A stretch of DNA of 64,000 nt from contig JAIERK010000069.1 of NCBI GenBank assembly GCA_019746975.1, positions 1 to 64,000 on the forward strand, in the 5' to 3' direction. The notes below the pieces were generated by a model. That model had not been told where the DNA came from. It searched no databases and saw nothing but the letters and a program-made list of their open reading frames with translations. The stretch is from Candidatus Obscuribacterales bacterium. GTDB lineage: Bacteria > Cyanobacteriota > Vampirovibrionia > Obscuribacterales > Obscuribacteraceae. The position numbers were made by a program, and so were the translations under genes. Shown piece after piece: positions 17,166-25,994 of this stretch. Within the stretch, counting starts at the first letter, position 1; each line of letters begins with the position of its first letter.

Positions 17166-17870
17166 ATGTTTCCGCTTCGCGACAGCAATAAGTCAGACAC
17201 GTTCCCGTTCGTCAACTTGACGATTATCGTGCTCAACGTCGTCGTCTTTCTCTTCGAGCTTACACTGGGAGAACCCGGCGTCGAAGAGCTATTTCGCAAC
17301 TACGCGCTGGTCCCGAGAAACCTTTTGGATGACATTGGTGTCTTTCAGGTATCGACGCTATTCTTCTCGATGTTCATGCATGCGGGCTGGATGCATCTCA
17401 TATCGAATATGTGGGCGCTTCACATATTTGGCGACAACATCGAAGACAAGGTAGGGCATTTTAAATACCTGCTTTTCTATCTCATTTGTGGAATCGCTGC
17501 AGGTGTTTCACAAGTAGCAATATCCCCCAATAGCTCCGTTCCGACAGTGGGTGCAAGCGGCGCAATTGCCGGCGTACTCGGCGCCTACATCATTCTCTTC
17601 CCTGGAGCGCGAGTCCTCGCCGCACTGCCAATCTTTTACATTATTAAACTGGTTGAGGTACCCGCAATCGTCTACCTCGGCTTCTGGTTCGTCTCGCAAT
17701 TCTTCACAGGTGTAGCCTCTCTTGGCGCCAAAACTGAAGACGGCGGTGGAGTTGCCTGGTGGGCACACATTGGTGGATTCGCCGCAGGGCTAGTACTAAT
17801 CAAGATTTTCGAAAAGCGCAATCGCGGCGGGAAGACGTACGAGGGTAATCCATACGACCGTTATTATTGA
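17166..17870 (+). CDS. Rhomboid family intramembrane serine protease
   Basis: Cleaves single-pass membrane proteins within the bilayer. The 234-residue protein has six or seven membrane helices. HAGWMHLISNMWALHIFG is the conserved helix-2 region (His and Asn), GASGAIAGVLGAY carries the catalytic serine, and WWAHIGGFAAG holds the catalytic histidine. A long loop between helices 1 and 2 follows the usual pattern. The C-terminal tail is charged. The gene stands alone, with a 242-bp gap before the convergent gene downstream. Confidence 0.95.
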   Translation: MFPLRDSNKSDTFPFVNLTIIVLNVVVFLFELTLGEPGVEELFRNYALVPRNLLDDIGVFQVSTLFFSMFMHAGWMHLISNMWALHIFGDNIEDKVGHFKYLLFYLICGIAAGVSQVAISPNSSVPTVGASGAIAGVLGAYIILFPGARVLAALPIFYIIKLVEVPAIVYLGFWFVSQFFTGVASLGAKTEDGGGVAWWAHIGGFAAGLVLIKIFEKRNRGGKTYEGNPYDRYY

Positions 17871-18014
17871 TGACCGACCCCGGAAGAATGCGTCGAATTT
17901 GATCGCGTCCTCGCCAACATGTCGGCGCACCATTGGGATCGACTGCCTGCTCAAAGTCACAGCCACAGTCACGTCAAATCGACAACCCGCGGTTGGAATA
18001 GATAGAGGTGTGTG

Positions 18015-18086
18015 CCGCCGATGGACTAAAAAACAGGTCCACTTAAAGGAATTCGTCACATTCCGCCAATGGACCAAAAAACGGTG
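18015..18086. repeat. Imperfect direct repeat flanking a hairpin
   Basis: CCGCCGATGGACTAAAAAAC (18015) recurs as CCGCCAATGGACCAAAAAAC (18063), 48 bases apart. Between them GGTCCA pairs with TGGACC and GGAAT with ATTCC, giving a nested hairpin. It lies in the 17871-18112 gap between convergent genes, so it may act as a shared terminator region. Nothing else is visible in the gap. Confidence 0.5.
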
Positions 18087-18112
18087 TCGAAATATTCCGT
18101 CGAATGAATGGC

Positions 18113-18910
18113 CTACGGCATGAAGTACATTCCGCCGCGACCCGGCATCATCATCATTGAGCTACCGCCATTGTTGCCACCAAGTGCGGCGCGGAGGAGA
18201 AAGAACGACCCGACATAACCAGCTGCCGGAGCTGCGTAGCGGATGCCAGTCTTCATCGCCTTGCCGACCCCGGTAGCCATGCCTTTGCCAATTTTCTTCG
18301 TTGTTCCGAATCCGCCAGAACCGTCATCGGGCTGCCGATCGTCGAACTTGCTGCTCATCTTGAAGCTATCTTCGCTCTCTTTCTTCTGCTTCATCTCTTC
18401 GAGCTGCTGAGCGATCTGCGCTTCTTGTAGGGCTTGTTCTTGCTGTTGATAGGGAGAGGCTTTGGACTTCTTGCTTTTCTTCGCCTTCTTGTCCGGATCC
18501 TGGTTGTCTAAGTCAAGTTGAAACAGCGATTGCTCATTAGGCTGCTGCTGCATTTCAGTCGGAACCTGAGTTTGCGATGTCATTTGGTAGTACTGCGGCA
18601 TGCCTTGTTGCATAGCCTGCTGTTGCATGGCCTGCTCCATCGCTTGCTGAGCCATACCACCCTGCGGCGGCATAGGCTGATACATTGAGCCCTGTTGCAA
18701 TCCAGGTACAACTCCGCCTTGTTGAAACTGATTATATTGTGGTGGCATCTGTCCGTACTGCTGACCCGAATAGCCTGACTGCTCAGGCTCTACGAGACCA
18801 GGGACCTGATTCGAATTGTTAGGATATTGACTATATCCCTGACTGTAAGCAGGAGTTGCTAAGAGTGCCATGAAAACTAGTAAAGTGAAAATCGAGCGAA
18901 GTCTTTTCAT
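18113..18910 (-). CDS. Secreted Gln/Met-rich protein
   Basis: A 265-residue protein with a clear signal peptide (MKRLRSIFTLLVFMALLA, cut after AYS). Residues about 25-130 are very rich in Gln, Pro, Gly and Met (QQAMEQAMQQQAMQQGM), followed by a Lys-rich block, a helical stretch and a Gly-rich hydrophobic C-terminus (PAAGYVGSFFLLRAALGG then SSMMMMPGRGG). No family is recognised. The composition suggests a flexible extracellular or cell-surface protein. The ATG at 18910 is chosen because it opens the signal peptide. Confidence 0.65.
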   Translation of the reverse strand: MKRLRSIFTLLVFMALLATPAYSQGYSQYPNNSNQVPGLVEPEQSGYSGQQYGQMPPQYNQFQQGGVVPGLQQGSMYQPMPPQGGMAQQAMEQAMQQQAMQQGMPQYYQMTSQTQVPTEMQQQPNEQSLFQLDLDNQDPDKKAKKSKKSKASPYQQQEQALQEAQIAQQLEEMKQKKESEDSFKMSSKFDDRQPDDGSGGFGTTKKIGKGMATGVGKAMKTGIRYAAPAAGYVGSFFLLRAALGGNNGGSSMMMMPGRGGMYFMP

Positions 18911-19312
18911 AGGAGCGTCTCGGACAAGTGAGGCAGATATAGTCAGTCTAAGAATGGCTTTAGAACAAGTCAATCGTAATTACCGCAAGAAGAAAAAGCT
19001 CATGGTGCGCTAATTTGAGCCAGTTATGCTAATATCCAAACCTTGACATCCACCGAGTGAATGCCTTTCCTGGATTTGTTTTTGAAACTATTCTGAGCTT
19101 GATCGGAACAGGTTGCAATTCGAAGTAGCTGGATCAAACGGCAGCCACGGGACCTCCGGCGTCTCGTCATTGCGCACGTTCTCGTCCCAGATCCGACACG
19201 CATGCAAGGAACTCCGAAATACCGACCTAATGGTGCCGAAATTCTCCGTTGTCTGATTCCCGCTCAGCACGTTGTATGTTCCGCCAAGCCTCTCGACCCT
19301 CCGCAGACGCCA
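18911..19312. other. Intergenic stretch with one doubtful short frame
   Basis: No confident gene. A minus-strand frame (19088-19324, 78 codons from a GTG) has some protein-like wording at its end (ENVRNDETPEVPWLPFDP) but no start signal and no recognisable domain; it could be a gene remnant. CTTGACATCC near 19043 resembles a -35 box without a clear -10. Confidence 0.3.
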
Positions 19313-19340
19313 CGACCTCTCCACGTCAATGGAGAGGTCG
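19313..19340 (-). terminator. Perfect 11-bp hairpin downstream of cpaB
   Basis: CGACCTCTCCA, six-base loop, TGGAGAGGTCG. It begins 23 bases past the cpaB stop in the direction of transcription. There is no T tract behind it, so its action as an intrinsic terminator is uncertain. Confidence 0.5.
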
Positions 19341-19362
19341 CAAATCGCCTTTATTGGCTTGT

Positions 19363-20331
19363 CTAATGCAGACTCGGCACTTCAATCAGTTGCTTACTCG
19401 AAGCGCTCCACACTTCGATCTCATGATTTGGGCGGGGTGGAAGTTGACCAATCGCACCTCGAGATTGAGGCTCCAACGGTTGCTCACCAAACTCAGTTGT
19501 GGGCAAAACGTCGCCGATGAGAGGCGGTGGTGGAACTTTGGTTGCAATTTGAGTAGTTGATTCGTCGGGAGAAACTCGGCTTGGATAGAGCGATGTCACA
19601 TCAACGGTAGCAATTGGAATGTGATCGCCTTCGCTTCGTAGTGCGAGATATAACTTGCTGGCAGCAACTCCTTTGACAAGTTTTTGAACATCATCAGGAG
19701 TGATCGCAACAGTCACTGAATTAACAGGCACCGCTTGCGAGCCACCAGGCTCTCTGTGATACATCTGACCAACAGCGATGATTTCGATGTCAGATAGAAT
19801 GGGCGCGACTTTCGTGTCGGCACCACCGCCGACCATACTGATGACATCCACGCGGCTTTCTGGATTAATAAATCCAGCAACACCAGAATTGGTGTCAACG
19901 GCAAAAGTAATTGCACGCTTACCAGGCTTAAGGCGAGATTCGAAGCCCTGCATTAATCCAACGGGAGCAAGATCGTGCTGTGAAACGATCTGCCCGACGG
20001 TAATACCATATTTAGTGACTCTGCCACCTGCCATAGAGGATGAGGTGAGAGCGTCCGCTGGTATAGTGCCAACCGGAATCTTTTTCTCCTCGAGCATGTC
20101 AGCCGTGATAGATTTCCCTTCCGGTAAATCCTTGATTGCGACGACGACTGTGCCCATGGCTTTTCGAGCGTTTTCGATTCGATTTTTCTCGTCGTCGAGA
20201 GCAAGTTTGCTTCTCTCTAGTTCTGAAGTCACCAGGAAAGCCGACAAACTTGCAAATCCTACAATCAGGAGAAGCAGCATGCCAGGCGGGATACGAGATA
20301 TAAAAATTGATAGAGATCTTAAAGTGTTCAT
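19363..20331 (-). CDS. cpaB: Flp pilus assembly protein CpaB/RcpC
   Basis: An inner-membrane anchored, periplasmic protein of type IVc (Tad/Flp) pili. The 322-residue product has one N-terminal membrane helix (ISRIPPGMLLLLIVGFASL), an SAF domain (about 55-125: VVVAIKDLPEGKSITADML, then GRVTKYGITVGQIV) and the RcpC/CpaB domain (AITFAVDTNSGVAGFINPES, RVDVISMV, VTVAITPDDVQKL). A Pro-rich tail follows. The ATG at 20331 is used because CGCTGGAGGAT provides a Shine-Dalgarno sequence; the frame to 20502 has no support. No other tad/cpa genes are nearby, so it is either isolated from its operon or works with distant partners. Confidence 0.9.
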   Translation of the reverse strand: MNTLRSLSIFISRIPPGMLLLLIVGFASLSAFLVTSELERSKLALDDEKNRIENARKAMGTVVVAIKDLPEGKSITADMLEEKKIPVGTIPADALTSSSMAGGRVTKYGITVGQIVSQHDLAPVGLMQGFESRLKPGKRAITFAVDTNSGVAGFINPESRVDVISMVGGGADTKVAPILSDIEIIAVGQMYHREPGGSQAVPVNSVTVAITPDDVQKLVKGVAASKLYLALRSEGDHIPIATVDVTSLYPSRVSPDESTTQIATKVPPPPLIGDVLPTTEFGEQPLEPQSRGAIGQLPPRPNHEIEVWSASSKQLIEVPSLH

Positions 20332-20827
20332 CCAGCAACAATCCTCCAGCGTTCGGACCGGAAAGACTAACCTTTCCCATTCTTGTCGTGGATACCCGAT
20401 TTTCAGAATAGGAAAAACCCTGGGGCGCGCAGGTGAATAATCACTGTCGAGACTCAGCATCGACACTGTGTAGTCTTGCTCCAGTACAGATCCAAGACCC
20501 ATCGCGAGAAGACTCTATGTGGAAAACCTCGGCTTTTCAATTTAGCTTGAACAAGTCTTGTCCAGCCATTGGGATTTGAGACGATCACCCCGACGGAAAT
20601 AGGCTCGCAAAGCCAGCCCTCCATGCCGGGGCAAAACAGATTTTGATTAGCGAAGGGAAAATCTACCTATTTAGGGATCGCTCTGCAGTTTTATCAATAA
20701 TCAATATAAGGAGCGACTATCCCAATCGACGACGACAAGCCGATTCCCCTGAGCTCAATCCAGTCGCATTCGTGAAACCTTCAACCTGACCTGCGGTCCT
20801 GACCAAATCGAGCAAAATTCGATGCTA
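20332..20827. other. Gene-poor stretch upstream of cpaB
   Basis: No confident gene. A minus-strand frame at 20454-20624 (56 codons, ATG, no Shine-Dalgarno) reads with plausible composition (VGVIVSNPNGWTRLVQAKL) and may be a remnant. GCCC/GGGC and a CGCAAAGCC string sit near 20604-20630 but do not complete any riboswitch I know. Confidence 0.3.
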
Positions 20828-21345
20828 TCAGACGGTGAAGCTATCCTTGAAAGACGGCGGAAAGACTGGACTCCGCAAGACCCGCTCTAATTCTTCGATA
20901 GCAAGATCTTTATAGGTTTGCCCCAACAAGAATATAGGAAAAGCATACCTTCGATCTCCTGAGTAACTCGTATTATGGAGTTGTAAGACACGAACGGCGC
21001 TACGCCGAAGAGTGAAGGTCCAAAGGCCGGGCACATGACGAGGTACAAGTAAGCGCATTGCGGATTATCGGCAAACTGATGCATGTATTCTTGAAAAAAT
21101 GAAACTGCGTTTGCTGTAACCTTCGTGCCCGACCTTCTTACAAAGTTTTCTTACAGCGATTCTGCCATACTCACGAATGGAATTCGGCTAACACCGAGTT
21201 CTATTCGTATTTGGACTTTTTTTGGACGGCGATGATCGTCACTTCCGCTGCACCGCACAAGCAGCTGACAGCGCCCATCTGAAAGTCCGGCAAAAACTTC
21301 ACGCTTGACGGTTATAAGAAAGCGCTTCTGAACTCCGACCTGCAC
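20828..21345 (-). pseudogene. Probable decayed gene with stop codon and frameshift
   Basis: One minus-strand frame runs from an ATG-type start near 21345 (ending SRIPFVSMAESL) to a TAA at 21148-21150 and then stays open with protein-like content (SFFQEYMHQFADNPQCAYLY, later VSYNSIIRVTQEIEG). Around 20950 that frame turns unlikely, while the neighbouring frame takes over with a strongly protein-like end (LAIEELERVLRSPVFPPSF) to 20828. The simplest reading is one gene interrupted by a nonsense codon and a frameshift. No family is recognised. It could also be two short genes or chance. Confidence 0.35.
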
Positions 21346-21389
21346 TTATGACGCGATTTGAAAGTCAGATCACAGATTTATCGCATTTT

Positions 21390-21406
21390 GTATAGGAAAC
21401 CTATAC
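21390..21406. repeat. Short perfect inverted repeat upstream of promoter
   Basis: GTATAGG, three A bases, CCTATAC. It lies 26 bases before the promoter-like pair at 21433, followed by a repeated TATACC/ACCTAAACC-rich stretch. Operator or hairpin; unproven. Confidence 0.4.
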
Positions 21407-21432
21407 GGATTTATACCTAAACCTAAACCAAG

Positions 21433-21460
21433 TTGACAAGAGGGGCTGGAATAATAGATT
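21433..21460 (+). promoter_or_regulatory. Sigma-70-like promoter for the repeat protein gene
   Basis: TTGACA, a 16-base spacer and TAGATT (four of six matches to TATAAT). It points at the gene starting at 21528, leaving about 60 bases of leader. Confidence 0.45.
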
Positions 21461-21527
21461 TAGGGACATCTCTCAGACGTTTCTGTCTGATTTGGGGGCA
21501 ATACAATCTATTTTCCGTCGAACTCTT

Positions 21528-22175
21528 ATGACAATGGGCACGAGAAAGTTCGCAAACAGTGCTTCGCTAAAGAGCGAAACAGAGCACTCATCCGGACTCG
21601 AGCAATACGATGTTTCGTTTGCTTACGCGTTCCACTGGGAGAAGGAAGAACACATCAGGGAGGCACTGAAGGTGTTGTTGTGCAATAAGGATACTGGTAC
21701 TGGTGAGATTGAAACAGAGACCAAAGAACCACTCAAGGTTTTAAAAAAGAACAGGCAAGCGGAACGGGACAATGCAGCGTTGGAAGCGGCGAGAATTCGC
21801 TGGTTGCTCGCTATCAATCCCAACACACCACCGCCGGTTCTCGACCACCTGGCTCACAATGCTCCGTCACAACTTCTGGAGCGAGTTGCAGAGCATCCCA
21901 GAGCGCATTCGGTAACGCTCACTCGACTTGCAAGCAACGAAGATGCGCAAGTTCGGGCCGCGGTCGCCGAAAATATGAATACGTCGATGAAGACTATTTG
22001 GAAGCTCGTACGAGATCCGAGTCCAGACGTGAGACTGCGGCTGGCAGAGAGTTACACGGTGCCAATCGCGGTACTCAAAGTACTTGTCGAAGACGATAAT
22101 CCATACGTCGCTGCACGTGCACAAAAGACACTACTTCGCCTTATGCGTGAAGTGTCTGACCTACGCACAGCCTAA
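21528..22175 (+). CDS. HEAT/LRV-like repeat protein
   Basis: A soluble protein of 215 residues. The second half is built from helical repeats of the HEAT or leucine-rich-variant type: NPNTPPPVLDHLAHNAPSQL, AEHPRAHSVTLTRLASNED, AQVRAAVAENMNTSMKTIW, DPSPDVRLRLAESYTVPIAV and NPYVAARAQKTLL. These repeats serve as protein-binding scaffolds. The first 80 residues are polar, with EQYDVSFAYAFHWEKEEHI and a Lys/Glu-rich helix. The start is uncertain: ATG at 21528 or 21534, or the TTG at 21492; none has a strong Shine-Dalgarno sequence. The protein does not have a signal peptide. Confidence 0.75.
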   Translation: MTMGTRKFANSASLKSETEHSSGLEQYDVSFAYAFHWEKEEHIREALKVLLCNKDTGTGEIETETKEPLKVLKKNRQAERDNAALEAARIRWLLAINPNTPPPVLDHLAHNAPSQLLERVAEHPRAHSVTLTRLASNEDAQVRAAVAENMNTSMKTIWKLVRDPSPDVRLRLAESYTVPIAVLKVLVEDDNPYVAARAQKTLLRLMREVSDLRTA

Positions 22176-22209
22176 CTCATTGGCTTTACGGTATCAGCAG
22201 GCTCTTTCG

Positions 22210-23793
22210 CTACGGTGAGGGGGCCTGCAGATCTTTAAACATAATGATCGGAAACTCGCTCTTTTGAGCAATGTTCTTCGCGACCTTCGCTGCGGAAAGC
22301 AGCAATCCCACTTCTCGACAGTCTTCCGGGATTCCAGCGATTCCAAATGCCATCGCCAGTTTTCGCGTCGCAAGATTGGAGGTCAGACTGGTATCAGTCA
22401 AGACTTCAAGAACTCTATGGGCAAGAATCGCTGCTGATGCGGTTTCTGTATTCGGGAGTAACAGTGCGTAATGTAGCGTTTCAAAATGTGCAAGGACATC
22501 AATTGAGCGTTTCACAACACCGATTCGTCTAGCCATCTCACCGAGAGCTTGACTGGGCAACGCCTCCAGCTTCTCAGGACCCCAGACCCAAACTTCGAAG
22601 ATAATCACCGAGAACGGTGCACCATCGAATTGAGATCTGAAAAACTCCTGCTCGATGAAGAATTGAAATGCCGGATAAGACAAGACGCCTGTGTCTGCGC
22701 GTTTCATCTGTTTTACCACGCCATCGATAGCGATTCGATCGAGCGCTGTCGACTGTAACAGGCTGGTTTTATCCACCACATGGGGAGTGTCCGCCAGCCG
22801 TATCAAATCAGAGCGAATCATATTGAAGAGCACAGGGACCCAATCTTTCTTCACCATGGGCTGCTCGCGCAAGATATCGAACATGGTGCTATTGCCGTTC
22901 AACCGCAGATAGAATTGCTTCTGCAAGTTGATATCACACGGGGCGCCCTGTTTTACGCGCTGCTCGAACTCGGATTCCGTCAGATTCGGATCCTTTTTGT
23001 CCAGGTAGCTGTCCATTTTCAGACCGCTTCGCATCAGAAATTTGCTTTGATCGAGTAGCGTAACGCCCTCCATCAAGATCCCGTCTACTCGCCGAGTAAT
23101 CGTATGTTGGTCCGTTCTCTCGTCTCGATAGAAGAAAAATCGCCCCTCGTCCCAGGTGACAAGTTCCGTAACGGCAAGCTCGCCCTTTAGATTGAGCACC
23201 TGCGCATGGACAAGCTCGCCCTCAACGTAAAAAAGCTCGGCTGCAGTCTGGTCATCGGTAATTGCCAGCTTTCCGGTATTGGTCCCAACAGCGAATGACT
23301 GAAGAAGATTTGGAATAGGCATGTCTTCAAGTGTGCCTTCCATCGTTGGAGCCTTCAGCGCTTTCGCTTGCTGAAAGATGGGAAGCCTCGGAGACGTAGA
23401 GTGCAAGCCCATAAGCGATGTGCTGTAGCCACCGGACAATCCTGTATTGCGTTCAGAACTGCTACTCAACAGGTTGCTCTGGTCGATTCCATTTCTGTCA
23501 GGTTCCGGCAAGACCAGGTTTAAAACAAGAGCCACATCCCCTGTAGTGTAAGTCCAACTTTGAATCTCGTTGCGTCCTTCCCCAGAAAGCAGCTCCCACG
23601 TGGGCTCCCCAGAATCCCTGCAGGTCACGACCAGGCGCTGAAGATTGATTCGATCTGGCATCATCCAGGCGAGCTCAACGGCCAAACCAACTCGCTTTCG
23701 AGCCTCCTCCATGGCATGTGCCACGTCACCGAGTCCAGGCAAGGATTCCAGCCTAGGCAAGCGAAATGGGGACGACTGCTTGGGACGATACAT
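22210..23793 (-). CDS. DUF4388 (PATAN) protein with degenerate GGDEF-like domain
   Basis: A 527-residue cytoplasmic protein. Residues about 152-228 are a DUF4388/PATAN domain (GTLEDMPIPNLLQSFAVG, TGKLAITDDQTAAELFYVEG, then LVTWDEGRFFF), known from regulators that affect motility and exopolysaccharide in cyanobacteria and myxobacteria. The C-terminal 150 residues look like a GGDEF fold (APFSVIIFEVWVWG, RSIDVLAHFETLHYALLLPN, LAMAFGIAGIPEDC) in which the GGDEF signature has been replaced by AHFETLH, so cyclase activity is not expected. The middle (about 240-360) is helical. The protein lies convergent to the HEAT-repeat gene. A signalling or scaffold role is inferred. Confidence 0.82.
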   Translation of the reverse strand: MYRPKQSSPFRLPRLESLPGLGDVAHAMEEARKRVGLAVELAWMMPDRINLQRLVVTCRDSGEPTWELLSGEGRNEIQSWTYTTGDVALVLNLVLPEPDRNGIDQSNLLSSSSERNTGLSGGYSTSLMGLHSTSPRLPIFQQAKALKAPTMEGTLEDMPIPNLLQSFAVGTNTGKLAITDDQTAAELFYVEGELVHAQVLNLKGELAVTELVTWDEGRFFFYRDERTDQHTITRRVDGILMEGVTLLDQSKFLMRSGLKMDSYLDKKDPNLTESEFEQRVKQGAPCDINLQKQFYLRLNGNSTMFDILREQPMVKKDWVPVLFNMIRSDLIRLADTPHVVDKTSLLQSTALDRIAIDGVVKQMKRADTGVLSYPAFQFFIEQEFFRSQFDGAPFSVIIFEVWVWGPEKLEALPSQALGEMARRIGVVKRSIDVLAHFETLHYALLLPNTETASAAILAHRVLEVLTDTSLTSNLATRKLAMAFGIAGIPEDCREVGLLLSAAKVAKNIAQKSEFPIIMFKDLQAPSP

Positions 23794-23860
23794 GACAACC
23801 CGATGTTCGTTATCTCTACAAGCCTACCAGACTACTCGAATAAGTGACTTGATATGCTCT

Positions 23861-25114
23861 TCAGGTCTCTTTGGCTGGACCGTAGTCCGAAGAGCGAAGA
23901 CGAAAAGTCCACGATACAGCCTCCTTTGCCGTGTGCATCTCGGGCGGCACTCGAAGAAAATAATTCTTGAATTGGCCGCACGGCTCTGGTGTCGCGTTAC
24001 GCACCATCAAAAAAACTGAGGCTGTTCCCGAGTTTCCGTACATACGATACAGGGCACCACATTCATCCTCTTGGAATTTTTCAATTCCCGAGTCACTGAT
24101 ATACCGCTCAGTTCCATAGCGTTGTATCAGGACGCTTACGACCTCAGCGTCCGGCTCGGACATAATTGTCTCGAGATCCGGCGTAGCAAGAATCGCACGG
24201 GCTGCTACTCGTTGCCCATGGTATGCGAAAACATCGAATCCGAGCGCATATGAGATGGCTGGTCCCGAGGACGAATGAAGGCGATTCTGTTCATCAAACA
24301 GCATCAGGGGTGGCTCGCACACAAGACAAAGTCCTTCGAAAAACGCGAGCGCATTCAGCGGGCTCAGCAACTGCAATAAGAGATCAAGCTCTTGCTCTTC
24401 GGCAAACGAGATTCCGCAGTATCGCCGTGCGTATTCATACAAAAGAATTTGAAGCCGCAGATCCGATCCCCACTCGATGCCTCTTGGTCGAGGTCCAAAA
24501 GTTCTGCCAGGAGGCAGCGGCATTGCCACATCGTCTCCAGTAAACCGCCGGTTGAAAATGTTTTCCCAGATCAACTCATTTGGAAAATATTGCTGAATCT
24601 GATACCAGTTAAGCTGGTCCACCCTGGAATCGAAATCCACACGCAATTCGGAATAGCCATTTGTCAGTTCACAAAAACGATTAGTCAGGTTATCTACCTC
24701 CCCGTTGTTTCGAGGGTCCGCATGGTTATGCACATCGACCAGAACCTGCTCGACAACAAGAGAGATGTTATCCAGTCGCTGCACGGGAAACCGGCTCCAG
24801 AACTCACCTATATCTGAATCATCAATCCCTTGTTTCGAAAGTACTTGTTGAAACCGGCATTCGAACCGTTCGAGCGTCTCGGCAACATACAGCCTCTTCC
24901 ATGCCCTGGAACCGTTTACTGGAGAAATAAAAACCGGCGCGAACCATAATAGCCACGGATTGGGGAGCCAGAGAATCCGCGGCTTCTTGACGTTGATCAG
25001 CCTGTAGTAAGCGTAAATCGCCGACTCAATCTCAGTCTTGTCTACGGCCGCCGGATGTCGGAGATCCGCCATGACGGAGGCAACAAACTGTTCGAGCTTA
25101 TAGCAGAACTTCAT
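23861..25114 (-). CDS. DUF6745-type protein of unknown function
   Basis: A 417-residue soluble protein. The C-terminal half carries the wording of a family I remember as DUF6745: AISYALGFDVFAYHGQRVAA, EPDAEVVSVLIQRYGTERYI, LMVRNATPEPCGQFKNYFLR, RVPPEMHTAKEAVSWTFRL and DYGPAKET. The N-terminal region contains KPRILWLPNPWLLWFAPVF and aromatic-rich stretches. The function is not known. It follows the DUF4388 gene's 5' end by 67 bases in the same direction, so they may be co-transcribed. It has no signal peptide; the hydrophobic patch near residue 50 is too short to call a membrane helix with confidence. Confidence 0.75.
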   Translation of the reverse strand: MKFCYKLEQFVASVMADLRHPAAVDKTEIESAIYAYYRLINVKKPRILWLPNPWLLWFAPVFISPVNGSRAWKRLYVAETLERFECRFQQVLSKQGIDDSDIGEFWSRFPVQRLDNISLVVEQVLVDVHNHADPRNNGEVDNLTNRFCELTNGYSELRVDFDSRVDQLNWYQIQQYFPNELIWENIFNRRFTGDDVAMPLPPGRTFGPRPRGIEWGSDLRLQILLYEYARRYCGISFAEEQELDLLLQLLSPLNALAFFEGLCLVCEPPLMLFDEQNRLHSSSGPAISYALGFDVFAYHGQRVAARAILATPDLETIMSEPDAEVVSVLIQRYGTERYISDSGIEKFQEDECGALYRMYGNSGTASVFLMVRNATPEPCGQFKNYFLRVPPEMHTAKEAVSWTFRLRSSDYGPAKET

Positions 25115-25181
25115 TTGACCATCTTATCAGTGCAACGAAGAGCTCAGACTCCTTCTGAAGCCTGTAACTATCAACAGGTGA

Positions 25182-25994
25182 CTAAACTTTGAAGCGGTAA
25201 CGCAGAGCACGATTGAGCTCAGCCTGGATCTCGCCTTCAAGCTGCTGTGTCAGAGACTTGGCCGTGTTTTCGAGATGATCGCGGTCTTTGCCTTTCTCGT
25301 ATTTGACCTCTTTCATCAGATGCATTTTCCACGCAATCGGCCGAGACGCCAGATTAAGTGGAAACGGATACCAAGGGAAAAACGGAGACACGGGGAAATA
25401 CGGCATTTTCAGGAAGGTCGCCAGAGGCTCGAAATTAAACAGGAGCGGTACGGCCTCATCACAGCCGAGCGAAGACAAAGGAAAGATCTTCACCCCTTCC
25501 TCGACGGCAGGAAGCAGCCTGGTCCAGTCGAAATCTTGTAAACGATAGCGCTGGCTGTAAGGCTTCGATAGACCAGCAACACCTTCAGGAAAGATCGCGA
25601 CGATTTCGCCGCGTTCAAACAGCCGCTTCATGCTGGCTGAGGACCAGGGCACGAAGCCGATCTCAATGAGAAACGCATTGAGACGCTCATCATCAATCCA
25701 ATCCAGATCGCACATAATGTGGACCCGGCGAGGGTTCTGGTTAAACGACATCAAACCGTAAATCAGCATCAAGGCTTGCCACGGCAGAACGCTGCCCTGG
25801 TTACCGACAATAACTGCCGGTCCCTTCTCCGGCAATCTGTCCAGTCCATCGAAGTTGACTTTCCACCATTCGAAATAAAGAAAGGACAGGAAAGGTTCCA
25901 GCCTTGCCAGAGCTCGGACATCGAAGCCCCAGTAACGATCGGATTTAACGGACTGCCTCACGAAATCGCGGTATGTAGCTACGAAATGGCTCAT
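25182..25994 (-). CDS. PlsC-like acyltransferase with substituted catalytic motif
   Basis: A 270-residue homologue of the neighbouring acyltransferase. The overall plan is the same: VNFDGLDRLPEKGPAVIVGN, the FPEGVAG substrate motif and FPLSSLGCDEAVPLL. The catalytic block that reads GNHSGLLPLD in its neighbour is GNQGSVLPWQ here: the catalytic His is Gln and the Asp is Gln. Since His acts as the general base, ordinary acyltransfer is not expected; a regulatory partner, heterodimer subunit or different chemistry is possible. The ATG at 25994 overlaps the TGA of the upstream acyltransferase (ATGA), showing translational coupling, with GGAGA upstream. The longer frame to 26042 is not used. Confidence 0.85.
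   Translation of the reverse strand: MSHFVATYRDFVRQSVKSDRYWGFDVRALARLEPFLSFLYFEWWKVNFDGLDRLPEKGPAVIVGNQGSVLPWQALMLIYGLMSFNQNPRRVHIMCDLDWIDDERLNAFLIEIGFVPWSSASMKRLFERGEIVAIFPEGVAGLSKPYSQRYRLQDFDWTRLLPAVEEGVKIFPLSSLGCDEAVPLLFNFEPLATFLKMPYFPVSPFFPWYPFPLNLASRPIAWKMHLMKEVKYEKGKDRDHLENTAKSLTQQLEGEIQAELNRALRYRFKV

Noticed and set aside
20590-20640. CGCAAAGCC with a GCCC/GGGC hairpin resembling part of a c-di-GMP-I (GEMM) riboswitch on the plus strand
   Set aside because: The preceding GGGCAAACC-type half and the tetraloop-receptor helix are missing, and no plus-strand gene starts within 800 bases.
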